Origin: UBA668 sp963720695
Lineage (GTDB): Bacteria; Actinomycetota; Acidimicrobiia; Acidimicrobiales; Ilumatobacteraceae
DNA: 64,000 nt
Direction of reading: 5' to 3'
NCBI GenBank assembly: GCA_963720695.1
Contig: CAVRGG010000001.1
Span: forward strand, 1,212,633 to 1,276,632
Positions 27,285 to 36,045 of this stretch are shown here, one piece after another. The first letter of the stretch is position 1. Each line of letters begins with the position of its first letter. Position numbers and translations under genes: made by a program. A model generated the notes under the pieces. The model searched no databases. It worked only from the letters and a program-made list of their open reading frames with translations, and was not told where the DNA came from.

Positions 27285-28441
27285 CCGAGGCTGCCGCCCT
27301 CGATCACGCGATGGACGAGGGGTACACCGGGCCGGTAGACGAGATGGGTGTAGGAGGGTGCATCGAGCACGCACAGGTCGGCGCGCATCCCGGGTGAGAT
27401 GCCACCGACGTCATCGCGGCGCAGTGCCCGTGCCCCGCCGTGGGTGGCGGCGCGGAGCGCTTCATCGGCGGTCATGCGCATGTCGCGCACCGCGAGCGCG
27501 ATGCACAGCGACATCGACGTGGTGTAGCTGCTCCCGGGATTGCAGTTGGTGGCGATCGCGACGCAGGCGCCGGCGTCGATCACGCGACGGGCGTCCGGGT
27601 AGGGCTGCCGCGTGCTGAACTCGGTCGCGGGCAGGAACGTCGCCACGGTGTCGCTGCCGGCCAGCGCCTCGACATCGGCGTCGGTCAGGAACGTGCAGTG
27701 ATCCGCGGACGCGCAACCCATCTCGACCGCCAGTTGCACGCCCGGCCCGTGCCCGAGTTGGTTGGCGTGGAGCCGCAGACCGAGACCGGCTGCGCGACCG
27801 GCGGTGAGCACCGCCCGCGATTGATCGGCATCGAATGCACCCACCTCGCAGAACGCATCGATCCAGCGCGAGTGGGGTGCTGCGGCGGCAAGCATCTCGT
27901 TGCACACCAGGTGCACGTAGTCGTCGGCGCGACCGGCGAACTCCGGGGGCACCACGTGCGCCCCGAGGAAGGTCGTCTCCTGCGTGAGCCGACGACCGAT
28001 CTCGAGGCACCGCGCCTCGTCGACGACGTCGAGCCCGTACCCGGACTTGATCTCGACCGTCGTGATGCCGGCGTGGCGCGCCTCGGTGCGGCGGGCGTCG
28101 GTGAGCCGACGCAGTTCGTGGTCGCTCGCCGCTCGGGTCGCCTCGACCGACACGACGATGCCGCCCGCCTCGTAGGGTCGGCCGGCCATCCTGGCAACGA
28201 ACTCCTCGCTGCGGTCGCCGGCGAACACGAGATGGGTGTGGCTGTCGACGAAGCCGGGCACGACGCACCGGTCCTCCGCGTCGATGCGATTGTCGGCGAC
28301 CTGCCCCGATTCGCCCACAGCGACGATGCGATCGCCCTCGAAGACGACGCTCGCATCCCTGATCAGCCCGAGCGGGCCCTCGCCGAGGGTCGGATCGTTC
28401 GTGACGAGCAGCCCGATCCGATCGAGCACCGTGGTGGTCAT
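27281..28441 (-). CDS. hutI: imidazolonepropionase
   Basis: 386 residues of the amidohydrolase fold. It opens the imidazolone ring of 4-imidazolone-5-propionate to give N-formimidoyl-L-glutamate, step three of histidine breakdown. Seen are the first metal motif FVDSHTHLVFAGDRSEEF, the substrate-contact TVEIKSGYGLD, the metal His in RLHANQLGHGPG, SADHCTFL and the catalytic Asp/Asn region ATNCNPGSSYTTSM. GGAGG lies just upstream of the ATG. The start overlaps the hutF stop (ATGA) and the end overlaps the yeiH start in the same way. Confidence 0.95.
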   Translation of the reverse strand: MTTTVLDRIGLLVTNDPTLGEGPLGLIRDASVVFEGDRIVAVGESGQVADNRIDAEDRCVVPGFVDSHTHLVFAGDRSEEFVARMAGRPYEAGGIVVSVEATRAASDHELRRLTDARRTEARHAGITTVEIKSGYGLDVVDEARCLEIGRRLTQETTFLGAHVVPPEFAGRADDYVHLVCNEMLAAAAPHSRWIDAFCEVGAFDADQSRAVLTAGRAAGLGLRLHANQLGHGPGVQLAVEMGCASADHCTFLTDADVEALAGSDTVATFLPATEFSTRQPYPDARRVIDAGACVAIATNCNPGSSYTTSMSLCIALAVRDMRMTADEALRAATHGGARALRRDDVGGISPGMRADLCVLDAPSYTHLVYRPGVPLVHRVIEGGSLG

Positions 28442-29784
28442 GCATCCTCCTCCGACACGTGGGCGATGGCACGCGCCAGCGACCCAGCCACGTCGATGGA
28501 CACGTGCCGGCCATCGGTGACCAACGTATGTCCCTCGATCACCACGTGGTGCACATCGGCGGCCGACGCCGCGAACACCACCGACGCAAGGGCCGTCGCG
28601 GGGGTGGCTCCTGCGGTCCGAACCGAGTCCAGCCGTACTGAGACCAGATCGGCGCGTGCGCCGACCTCGATCACTCCGGCGTCCGCCCACCCCAGGCTGC
28701 GGTGCCCGTCCGCGGTTGCGGCCGCGAGCAGTGACGACACGTCGTGGTTGCCGCGCACGTTCGACGCGAGTCGCGCATCGAGCTCGACCGCTCGCGCCTC
28801 CTCGAACATGTCGATCACGGCATGGGAGTCCGAGCCCAGACTGAGCCGCGCCCCTGCCTCGACGAGCGCTCGGGTCGGTCCGATGCCGTCCGCGAGATCG
28901 CGCTCGGTCGTCGGGCACATGCAGATGGTGCAACGGTGAGCGCCATGCATCGCGACATCGGCGGGAGTGAGGTGCGTGGCGTGCACGGCGGAGCATCGCG
29001 CCCCGAGCACACCCTGCTGCGCGAGCAGTGCGGTCGGCGTGAGCCCGTAGGCGGCGAGGCAGGCCTCGTTCTCCGCAGGCTGCTCCGACACGTGGACGTG
29101 GATCGGTGCGTCGCGATCCGCAGCCCACCGGGCCACCGTTCCCATCGACGTCGGGTCCACCGCACGGACCGAATGGATCGCCGCGCCGACTCGCACGTGG
29201 GGTGACGTCTCGCCGAACTCGGTGACTCGCTCGGCCCACGCCTCGGCCGTGCCATCGCTGAACCTGCGTTGCACGTCGTTGGGCTCGACCCCGATCCCAC
29301 CATGGAGGTAGCACGTGTCGAGGAGCGTGAGGCGCAGACCTGCCTCGGCGGCGGCGGCGACCAGCGCCCGGCTCATCGCATTGGGATCGGCGTAGCGGAC
29401 ACCGCCGGATGCGTGGTGGAGGTAGTGGAACTCACCGACGCTGGTGATCCCGGCGAGCACCATCTCCGCGTAGACCGCGCGAGCGAGCTCGAAGTAGGAG
29501 TCCGGCGTCAGGTGGCCTGCGATCCGATACATCTGGTCCCGCCAGGTCCAGAACGAACCCGTACCGACCTGCGTGTGACCGCGAAGGGCCCGATGGAACG
29601 CATGGCTGTGCGCGTTCGCCATGCCGGGCAGCGTCAGGCCGTCCAGGCGCGTCGCGCCCGGAGGGCATGGCACCCCGGCCCGCACCGCCGTGATGCGCCC
29701 GCCGTCGACCTCGACCAGCACGCCCGCCGTCGGCACGGCCGAGCCCAGCCACGCGAGCTCGCACCAGTAGCCGGACACCGCCAC
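28438..29784 (-). CDS. hutF: formimidoylglutamate deiminase
   Basis: 448 residues of the amidohydrolase superfamily. HutF converts N-formimidoyl-L-glutamate to N-formyl-L-glutamate plus ammonia, the alternative to direct HutG formiminoglutamase. Family marks are PGMANAHSHAFHRALRG, the EFHYLHHASGG segment, HVHVSEQPAENEACLAAYG, and the GSDSHAVIDMFEE zinc Asp. The start is GTG at 29784, 2 nt after the deformylase-like stop. A HutF pathway needs an N-formylglutamate deformylase, and the window contains no recognisable hutG. Confidence 0.92.
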   Translation of the reverse strand: MAVSGYWCELAWLGSAVPTAGVLVEVDGGRITAVRAGVPCPPGATRLDGLTLPGMANAHSHAFHRALRGHTQVGTGSFWTWRDQMYRIAGHLTPDSYFELARAVYAEMVLAGITSVGEFHYLHHASGGVRYADPNAMSRALVAAAAEAGLRLTLLDTCYLHGGIGVEPNDVQRRFSDGTAEAWAERVTEFGETSPHVRVGAAIHSVRAVDPTSMGTVARWAADRDAPIHVHVSEQPAENEACLAAYGLTPTALLAQQGVLGARCSAVHATHLTPADVAMHGAHRCTICMCPTTERDLADGIGPTRALVEAGARLSLGSDSHAVIDMFEEARAVELDARLASNVRGNHDVSSLLAAATADGHRSLGWADAGVIEVGARADLVSVRLDSVRTAGATPATALASVVFAASAADVHHVVIEGHTLVTDGRHVSIDVAGSLARAIAHVSEEDA

Positions 29785-29786
29785 GG

Positions 29787-30362
29787 TCAGGAGCCGACTC
29801 GCTCGACGAACTCGGTGATCCGCTCGATGAACGCCGCTCGGTGGAACCGCTCGAACTGCTCCCACGTCGTCAGCGACGTCGTGTCGAACACCTTGTCGAG
29901 GAACAGCAGCCCGTCGAGGTGGTCGAGTTCGTGCTGGAACGTGCCCGCGGTGAGCCCCCGCTTGACCTCGTCGTGCTCCACGCCGTGACGGTCCCAGTAC
30001 CGGACGCGGACGTTCACGTAGCGCATCACGTTGCCGCGCATGTTCGGGACCGAGAGACAGCCCTCGTTGATCTCGACCAGTTCGTCGTCGAGTGGTTCGA
30101 CCACGGGGTTCACCACGATCGTCAGCGGGATCGAGGGCTTGTAGGGATACCTCGGGTTGTGGGTGACCTCGATCGTCGCGACGCGGACCAACTCACCGAT
30201 CTGCGGGGCGGCGATGCCGGCGCCGTTGGCGGCTCGCATGGTGTCGATGAGGTCGTCGATGAGTGCCTGCATCGCCGGCGACGCCAGCTCGTCGCGCGTC
30301 AGCTCACGCGAACGCTCGCGCAGCGTCGGATTGCCGACGTGCAGGATCTCGCGGACGGTCAT
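29787..30362 (-). CDS. def: peptide-deformylase-family protein inside the hut operon
   Basis: 191 residues with all three deformylase motifs intact: GAGIAAPQIG (47-56), EGCLS (100-104) and HELDH (144-148), which give the Cys and two His metal ligands and the catalytic Glu. Normal peptide deformylases remove the N-formyl group from nascent proteins. The gene starts one base after hutU stops and ends two bases before hutF starts, so it is made only as part of the histidine pathway. HutF yields N-formylglutamate, and this enzyme could hydrolyse it to glutamate and formate in place of HutG. That role is inference. A plain housekeeping deformylase placed here by chance is the alternative; the usual def-fmt neighbourhood is absent. 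Confidence 0.85.
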   Translation of the reverse strand: MTVREILHVGNPTLRERSRELTRDELASPAMQALIDDLIDTMRAANGAGIAAPQIGELVRVATIEVTHNPRYPYKPSIPLTIVVNPVVEPLDDELVEINEGCLSVPNMRGNVMRYVNVRVRYWDRHGVEHDEVKRGLTAGTFQHELDHLDGLLFLDKVFDTTSLTTWEQFERFHRAAFIERITEFVERVGS

Positions 30363-30363
30363 C

Positions 30364-32037
30364 TCAGCCCTCGCGCATGGGGATCCGCACCCCACGCTCG
30401 TCGGCCACCTCGAGCGCACGTTCGTAGCCGGCGTCGGCATGGCGGATGACGCCCATCCCCGGGTCGCTGAGGAGGACTCTCGACAGCTTCTCCGCGGCGA
30501 GGTCGGTGCCGTCGGCCAGGCACACCATCCCGGCGTGGATGCTGCGGCCGATGCCGACGCCACCGCCGTGATGGATGCTCACCCAGGTGGCGCCCGACGA
30601 CGTGTTGACGAGCGCGTTCAGCAACGGCCAGTCGGCGATCGCATCGGACCCGTCCATCATCGCTTCGGTCTCCCGGTACGGGGACGCCACTGAACCAGAA
30701 TCGAGGTGGTCGCGACCGATGACGATCGGCGCCTTCACGTCGCCGCGCCTGACCATCTCGTTGAACCGAAGGCCGAGGCGGTGCCGCTCGCCGTAGCCGA
30801 GCCAGCAGATGCGCGCCGGCAGCCCCTGGAACGCCACCTGCTCCCCGGCCATCGTGATCCAGCGGTGCAGGTGCTCGTCGTCGGGGAACTCCTCGAGCAC
30901 GGCGCGGTCCGTGGCTGCGATGTCGGCCGGGTCGCCGCTGAGCGCGACCCATCGGAACGGTCCCTTGCCCTCGCAGAACAGCGGACGGATGTACGCAGGG
31001 AGGAAGCCGGGGTAGTCGAATGCCCGCTCGAACCCGCCGAGCTTGGCCTCGGTGCGCAGGCTGTTGCCGTAGTCGAACACCTCGCTCCCCTTGTCCATGA
31101 ACCCGACCATCGCGCGGCAGTGCGCGGCCATGCTCTCCCGACTGCGCCGGATCAGCTCCTCCGGGTTCGTGCGCGCCATCTCCGCGGTGGCCTCGGGCGT
31201 GAGATCGACGGGGACGTAGCTCAACGGGTCGTGGGCACTGGTCTGGTCCGTGACGATGTCGGCCGGGAAGTCCATGTCCAACAACCGCGGCACCAACGTC
31301 GCGGCGTTGCCGACCACACCGACCGAGAGTGCCCGGCGCTCGTCGCGAGCCCGGATGCAGCGATGCACCGCGTCCTCGAGCGAATCGGCGATCTCGTCGA
31401 GGTAACGGTGCTCCTTGCGACGTTCGACACGCCATGGGTCGACGTCGATGCACAGTGCGACACCGCCGTTCATGGTGACCGACAGCGGTTGGGCACCACC
31501 CATGCCACCCAGACCGGCGGTGAGCGTGATGGTCCCGGCGAGCGTGCCGTCGCCGGTGCCTGCCGCGAGCCGGCGACGGGCGATCTCGGCGAAGCACTCG
31601 TAGGTGCCCTGCAGGATCCCCTGCGTGCCGATGTAGATCCACGAGCCGGCCGTCATCTGGCCGTACATCGTGAGGCCCATGGCCTCCAGCCGACGGAACT
31701 CCTCCCACGTGCCCCACTCGGGCACGAGGTTGCTGTTCGCCAGCAGCACCCGCGGCGCCCATTCGTGGGTGCGGAACACGCCGACCGGCTTGCCGGACTG
31801 CACCAGCATCGTCTCGTCACCCTTGAGGGTTCGCAGCGTGCGAGCCATGGCGTCGAACGCGTCCCAGCTCCGGGCCGCGCGACCAGTACCGCCGTAGACG
31901 ACGAGGTCGTCGGGCCGTTCGGCGACCTCGGGGTCGAGGTTGTTGTGGAGCATCCGATAGGCGGCCTCCTGTGGCCACCCCAGACAGTTCAGGTCGGTCC
32001 CCCGGGGGGCACGGACCGGGCGGGCGCCGGCAGACAT
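30364..32037 (-). CDS. hutU: urocanate hydratase
   Basis: 557 residues of urocanase, which hydrates urocanate to imidazolonepropionate using tightly bound NAD+ as an electrophile. Typical blocks are LGWPQEAAYRMLHNNLDPEVAE, YGQMTAGSWIYIGTQGILQGT, the Rossmann-like GLGGMGGAQPLSVTMNGG, VDQTSAHDPLSYVP-type substrate loop (here TDQTSAHDPLSYVP) and the C-terminal SIHHGGGVGIGRSIHAGMV. Length matches the family. The start overlaps the hutH stop by one base (TGATG), so the two are translationally coupled. Confidence 0.96.
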   Translation of the reverse strand: MSAGARPVRAPRGTDLNCLGWPQEAAYRMLHNNLDPEVAERPDDLVVYGGTGRAARSWDAFDAMARTLRTLKGDETMLVQSGKPVGVFRTHEWAPRVLLANSNLVPEWGTWEEFRRLEAMGLTMYGQMTAGSWIYIGTQGILQGTYECFAEIARRRLAAGTGDGTLAGTITLTAGLGGMGGAQPLSVTMNGGVALCIDVDPWRVERRKEHRYLDEIADSLEDAVHRCIRARDERRALSVGVVGNAATLVPRLLDMDFPADIVTDQTSAHDPLSYVPVDLTPEATAEMARTNPEELIRRSRESMAAHCRAMVGFMDKGSEVFDYGNSLRTEAKLGGFERAFDYPGFLPAYIRPLFCEGKGPFRWVALSGDPADIAATDRAVLEEFPDDEHLHRWITMAGEQVAFQGLPARICWLGYGERHRLGLRFNEMVRRGDVKAPIVIGRDHLDSGSVASPYRETEAMMDGSDAIADWPLLNALVNTSSGATWVSIHHGGGVGIGRSIHAGMVCLADGTDLAAEKLSRVLLSDPGMGVIRHADAGYERALEVADERGVRIPMREG

Positions 32038-33596
32038 CAGAGGACCTCCAGAGTTCCGATGGTGGATTCGACGGCGGCGAGCACACTGCCGTCGGAGAGC
32101 AGGGTTTCGGCTCGCCGGAGATCCGGAGAGAGCCAGCGATCCGGGCCCGGTCCGGCCACGTGCTCGCGCAGCACCCCGAGCGCGGCGCCGGTGGCGGCCG
32201 CAGGTGCGAGTGGACCGCGCAGGTCGATGGCCGCTGCAGCGCAGACGAGCTCGACGGCGAGGACGCGGCGCAGGTTGTCCACGGCGCGGCGCAGCTTGCG
32301 GGCGGCGGCCCAGCCGTTCGAGACGTGGTCCTCCTGCATCGCGCTGGTGGGCAGCGACTCGACGGAAGCGGGCATCGCGAAGCGCTTGGCCTCCATCGCC
32401 ATTGCCGCCTGTGTGTAGTGCGCGATCATCAGCCCGCTGTTGACGCCGGCATCGGGTGCCAGGAACGGTGGCAGGCCGTGCGAGCGAGCGGTGTCGAGCA
32501 TGCGGTCGGTGCGGCGCTCGGAGATCGCGCACAACTCCGATGCGGCAATGGCGAGGAAGTCGCACACGAACCCGACCGGTGCACCGTGGAAGTTGCCGCA
32601 CGACTCGACCCGACCGTCGAGCAGGATCATCGGGTTGTCGATCGCTGCGTCGAGCTCGCGCTCGGCGATGGTGCGCGCATGGGCGATGGTGTCCTGCGCG
32701 GCTCCGTGCACCTGCGGGGTGCACCGCAGCGAATAGGCGTCCTGCACGCGGGTGTCCCCCTCGCGGTGGCTGGCGACGATCGCCGATCCCGCCAGCAGTC
32801 GGGTGAGGTTGCGGGCACTCACCGCCTGACCCACTTGAGGACGCAAGGCCTGCAGGTCGGCAGCGAAGGCCCGGTCCGTGCCGAGCAGACCCTCGACCGT
32901 CATCGCCGCCGTGACATCGGCCAGGCGGGCGAGTTCGGACAGGTCGTGCAGTGCCAGGCACAGCATGCCGAGGATCCCGTCGGTGCCGTTGATCAGCGCC
33001 AGGCCCTCCTTGGCCCGCAGCGTGACCGGGGCCAGGCCCGCCTCGTCGAGCGCCTCCCTCGTGGGCCGGAACGTGCCGTCCACCGACCACACCTCACCCT
33101 CACCGATGAGTGAGAGTGCGCAGTGGCTCAGGGGCGCGAGATCCCCGCTCGCACCGAGCGAGCCGTGCTCGCGCACGACCGGGGTGATGCCCGCGTCGAG
33201 CATCGCCAGCTGCAGCTCGACGAGTTGGGGGCGGGCACCCGAATAGCCCATCGACAGGCTGCGCGCCCGGAGCAGCAGCAGCGCCCGCACCACTTCCTGC
33301 TCCACCGGCGCGCCCATCCCGGTGGCGTGGGATCGGACCAGAGCGACCTGCAGCTCCGCCGTCCGTTCGGGAGGGATGACCGTGTTGGCGAGCGACCCGA
33401 ATCCGGTGGTGACGCCGTAGACCGGATGGTCGCCGGCGACGAAGCCGTCGACCAGCTCAGCGCTGCGCATCATCGCCTCGCGAGCCTCGGCGGCGAGCGC
33501 CACCTTCGCCCCGTCGCGGGCGACGGCGACCACATCCGCGACCGTGAGCCCACGGCCCGCGAGGTGAACGGTGAAGGAGTCGTCGGACGGCGGCAT
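32037..33596 (-). CDS. hutH: histidine ammonia-lyase
   Basis: 519 residues of the MIO-containing ammonia-lyase family; it deaminates L-histidine to urocanate. The self-forming MIO cofactor comes from Ala149-Ser150-Gly151 in GSLGASGDLAPLSH. The catalytic Tyr60 is in PVYGVTTGFGSL, His90 in RSHATGMG, and the histidase-type Glu is in SAMQEDHVS. The ATG at 33596 is preferred because TAGGAT lies 7 nt upstream; the ATG at 33605 overlaps that -10 box. This is the first gene of a six-gene operon, diverging from an IclR-family regulator. Confidence 0.95.
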   Translation of the reverse strand: MPPSDDSFTVHLAGRGLTVADVVAVARDGAKVALAAEAREAMMRSAELVDGFVAGDHPVYGVTTGFGSLANTVIPPERTAELQVALVRSHATGMGAPVEQEVVRALLLLRARSLSMGYSGARPQLVELQLAMLDAGITPVVREHGSLGASGDLAPLSHCALSLIGEGEVWSVDGTFRPTREALDEAGLAPVTLRAKEGLALINGTDGILGMLCLALHDLSELARLADVTAAMTVEGLLGTDRAFAADLQALRPQVGQAVSARNLTRLLAGSAIVASHREGDTRVQDAYSLRCTPQVHGAAQDTIAHARTIAERELDAAIDNPMILLDGRVESCGNFHGAPVGFVCDFLAIAASELCAISERRTDRMLDTARSHGLPPFLAPDAGVNSGLMIAHYTQAAMAMEAKRFAMPASVESLPTSAMQEDHVSNGWAAARKLRRAVDNLRRVLAVELVCAAAAIDLRGPLAPAAATGAALGVLREHVAGPGPDRWLSPDLRRAETLLSDGSVLAAVESTIGTLEVL

Positions 33597-33603
33597 GTGT
33601 TTC

Positions 33604-33635
33604 ATCCTATGCAACAGCATGCCATACTGCGCAAC
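33604..33635. promoter_or_regulatory. overlapping divergent promoters of hutH and the IclR-type regulator
   Basis: The 39-bp gap has TAGGAT (33609-33604, minus) for hutH and CATACT (33623-33628, plus) for the regulator, each 7 nt before its start codon. GCAACA occurs at 33611 and again at 33631, 20 bp (two helical turns) apart, and could form direct-repeat binding sites. One bound regulator would cover both promoters. Confidence 0.5.
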
Positions 33636-34358
33636 ATGAACGTGACCGCATCGAACGGCCGGCCGCGCGCCACCGACCGCGGTCTCGCGCTGGTCCGAGT
33701 GGTGGCGGAGCATCCCCTGGGCATCGCGCTCGCGGACGCCGCACGCGCCGTCGACCTCACGCCGAGCACGGCCCTGCGCCAGCTGCGATCGCTCGAGTCG
33801 GCCGGGTTCGCCGCCCGCGACGACGACGGCCGCTTCGTGCCGGGCCCCGAACTCCTTCGGATCGCCCGCAGCCTCGCGGCCACTGCGGCGCTCCCCCGTC
33901 TCGCCGAGCCGGTCCTCGCCGCGCTGTCGGCGATCACCGGCGAGTCGGCATACCTCGCCGAGCCGTTCAGCGCACGGGACGCGGTCTACGTGGCGATGGA
34001 GCCGGGCACGCACGCCGTGCGCCACGTCAGTTGGCTCGGACAACGGGTCCCCCGCCGGGCCACTGCCGTCGGAGCGGCGTTGGCGGGACGTGTCGATGCC
34101 GACGGCATCGCAGTGCGGTCGGATGCGGTGGAGGACGGCGTCACGGCCGTGTCGGCGCCCGTGCACGATGCGAACGGCGAGGTCGTCGCCGCGCTCAGCC
34201 TCGTCGGACCGTCGTTCCGTCTGGTCGACGAGGCGCTCGAGGTCGCCAAGACCGCGGTGGCGCGCCAGGCGCGTCTGCTCAGTGCGATGGCGGGGGCGCC
34301 AACGCCGCCAGCGGCAGGTAGTCCTCGAGCCCGAGCGGCACGAACCCTCGAATCCTGA
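33636..34358 (+). CDS. IclR-family regulator, probable hut regulator
   Basis: 240 residues. The N-terminal winged helix covers residues 5-70 (PLGIALADAARAVDLTPSTALRQLRSLESAGF) and the C-terminal IclR effector domain follows, though it is shortened in its middle relative to the usual 250-270 residues. Divergence from hutH with shared promoter DNA makes it the likely regulator of the histidine operon, responding to urocanate or histidine; this is inferred from position. The ATG follows CATACT by 7 nt; the alternative ATG at 33609 would lie within the hutH promoter. Its last 80 bases overlap the convergent PhnD-like gene. Confidence 0.82.
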   Translation: MNVTASNGRPRATDRGLALVRVVAEHPLGIALADAARAVDLTPSTALRQLRSLESAGFAARDDDGRFVPGPELLRIARSLAATAALPRLAEPVLAALSAITGESAYLAEPFSARDAVYVAMEPGTHAVRHVSWLGQRVPRRATAVGAALAGRVDADGIAVRSDAVEDGVTAVSAPVHDANGEVVAALSLVGPSFRLVDEALEVAKTAVARQARLLSAMAGAPTPPAAGSPRARAARTLES

Positions 34359-35040
34359 GCGCTGCCCTGGCCCGCGCCGTCGCCGGGTCGGCGACTGCCG
34401 CGACGAGTGCGGCCCGCACCTCGTCTCGACGGTGGGCGAGTTCTGCCGCCATCACGAGCGGCAGCGTGGGCACCAGCGGCCCGTGGCCGATCACGTGCAG
34501 CCGACCTGCGGTCATCGGCTCGATCTCCGACAGGAACTCGAAGGAGAGCGCGTCGATGGATGCCAACTGCGCCCGCCCTTCGGCCACGGCCCGCATGCTC
34601 TCGACGTGCGCGCCGGTCACCAGTGGCGACACCGGCCGGCCGCCCCAGACGTGGCACAGGCTGATCCATCCCGACAGCGAGTCGAGGCCGTTGACGGCGA
34701 CACTCGTCGCCGGGTCTGCACGCCAGGCGTCGACACCCCACGGCTTGGAGGCCACCACCACGCTGCGATACCGACCGTCCGCGGCGAACGGCACCGACAC
34801 GTCGAACGCTCCGATCACCGTCACTACGTCGCGGAGCTCGGTGATCAGCGGCCATCCACAGGTCTGGCCGAGGAGCAGGTCGCGGCGATGCCACGACTCG
34901 CGCAGGTCGAGGTCGTGGTCGAGGGTGGCCGGTGCATCCCGGAGGTGCGCCCGCACTGCACTCCACAGCTCGTCATACCGGTCGCGCAGGTGCGCGAACG
35001 GGTACATCGACAGCGACGCGGTGACCGCGCCCACTGCCAT
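34279..35040 (-). CDS. PhnD-like substrate-binding-domain protein without signal peptide
   Basis: 253 residues resembling the phosphate/phosphonate-binding PhnD family, in the subgroup that lacks an export signal. Seen are the opening ASLSMYPFAHLRDRYDELW, the conserved LLLGQTCGWPLITEL, YRSVVVASKPWG, and the hinge-like VNGLDSLSGWISL. Without a signal peptide or lipobox it would stay in the cytosol, so it may bind a metabolite rather than serve an ABC importer; no permease or ATPase is adjacent. Its ATG overlaps the stop of the upstream desaturase gene by one base (TGATG), linking the two in one operon. Confidence 0.72.
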   Translation of the reverse strand: MAVGAVTASLSMYPFAHLRDRYDELWSAVRAHLRDAPATLDHDLDLRESWHRRDLLLGQTCGWPLITELRDVVTVIGAFDVSVPFAADGRYRSVVVASKPWGVDAWRADPATSVAVNGLDSLSGWISLCHVWGGRPVSPLVTGAHVESMRAVAEGRAQLASIDALSFEFLSEIEPMTAGRLHVIGHGPLVPTLPLVMAAELAHRRDEVRAALVAAVADPATARARAALRIRGFVPLGLEDYLPLAALAPPPSH

Positions 35041-35966
35041 CACGCCAGGCCGCGGCTGCCGAACGGCCGGGCACCCACGGACAGCGGGTGGTCGGGCTGA
35101 CAGAAGGGGCTGAAGAAGTAGGTGCGCACGATCTGCCAGTACCCGCCTCGGTACAACCCGGCGCCCTGTTCGGCCAACTGGTCCGAGCCGAGCTCGCGGT
35201 GCATCGCCGGGATGCGATACCACTCGAGGTCGGGCAGCGCATGGTGCGTGTGGTGCAGGTTGTTGTTCAGGAACAGCAGCGACATCACGGGGCCGGCGAC
35301 GACCACGGCCGAACGGGTGCCCTGCGGCACCGCGGCGTGCTCGGCGAACGACCGCAGTTGCGTGCACGCTGCGCCGCCGAGTGAGAAGGCGAGCACGTAG
35401 ACCCAGGGCGACATCCCGACGACGCCGAACAACCACCATCCGAAGACCACTGCCGAGGCCAGGTGGACGACCCACTGCATGATCACCCGCGGCTCGCGCA
35501 CCGTGCGGATCTCGCGCAGCCAGAACCGCAGGATGCCGCGGGGCACGCCGACCGTCAGGCGGCCGGGGATCGTCCGCATGAACAGGAACCACGCGCGGTG
35601 CAGTCGCCCGGCCTCCTGCCAGACCGGCGGCCGGATGTAGAACGACTCTGGGTCGTCCTCGGGATCCGTGAGGTCCGACTGGTGGTGCTTGCGGTGCAGC
35701 GCCTTGTAGCGGGGGAAGGGCACCCAGAACGCGAGAGGGAGGCTCCCGATGGCGGTGTTGACCCAACCCCACCGGGTCGGGTGTCCGTGGAGCAGCTCAT
35801 GGCCCAGCGACATCCACAGTCCACCGAGATACAGCAGTGCCAACGCTTGGAGTGGCCACGGAATGGCGTCGTGGAAGCCGATGACGAAGCCCCATGCCGT
35901 GAAGAATCCGATCAACAGGACGACGGTCGGCCATTCCGTGGCCGACCGGGACCTTGTGTGCGCCAC
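35040..35966 (-). CDS. membrane fatty-acid-desaturase-family di-iron enzyme
   Basis: 308 residues with four to five hydrophobic helices and the three His boxes of integral di-iron desaturases/hydroxylases: HELLHGH, HRKHHQSD and HHTHH (in NNNLHHTHHALPD). The enzyme should use O2 and an electron donor to desaturate or hydroxylate an acyl chain or related compound. The start is GTG at 35966 with AGGAGG 7 nt upstream. It is co-transcribed with the PhnD-like gene and has a GTACG-type dyad 29-44 bp upstream of the start. A carotenoid or small-molecule hydroxylase role cannot be excluded. Confidence 0.82.
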   Translation of the reverse strand: MAHTRSRSATEWPTVVLLIGFFTAWGFVIGFHDAIPWPLQALALLYLGGLWMSLGHELLHGHPTRWGWVNTAIGSLPLAFWVPFPRYKALHRKHHQSDLTDPEDDPESFYIRPPVWQEAGRLHRAWFLFMRTIPGRLTVGVPRGILRFWLREIRTVREPRVIMQWVVHLASAVVFGWWLFGVVGMSPWVYVLAFSLGGAACTQLRSFAEHAAVPQGTRSAVVVAGPVMSLLFLNNNLHHTHHALPDLEWYRIPAMHRELGSDQLAEQGAGLYRGGYWQIVRTYFFSPFCQPDHPLSVGARPFGSRGLA

Positions 35967-35994
35967 CCGCGTGCCTCCTGTTCCGTGGAGTTTC

Positions 35995-36010
35995 CGGTAC
36001 GAACGTTACA
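35995..36010. promoter_or_regulatory. GTACG-type dyad upstream of the desaturase gene
   Basis: CGGTACGAACGTTACA shares 11 of 16 bases and the 7-2-7 layout with TGGTACGGTCGTACCA at 48462-48477. It is an imperfect palindrome, so this is a weak candidate for a shared operator. Confidence 0.3.
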
Positions 36011-36045
36011 ACAACGCCTCGTCATTCATGTGGTCATGGTGCGGG

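Noticed and set aside
32037..33596. Ergothionase instead of histidase
   Set aside because: The gene is followed directly by hutU, hutF and hutI, and the QEDHVS and SHATG residues are those of histidase. An ergothionase role is not needed to explain the operon.
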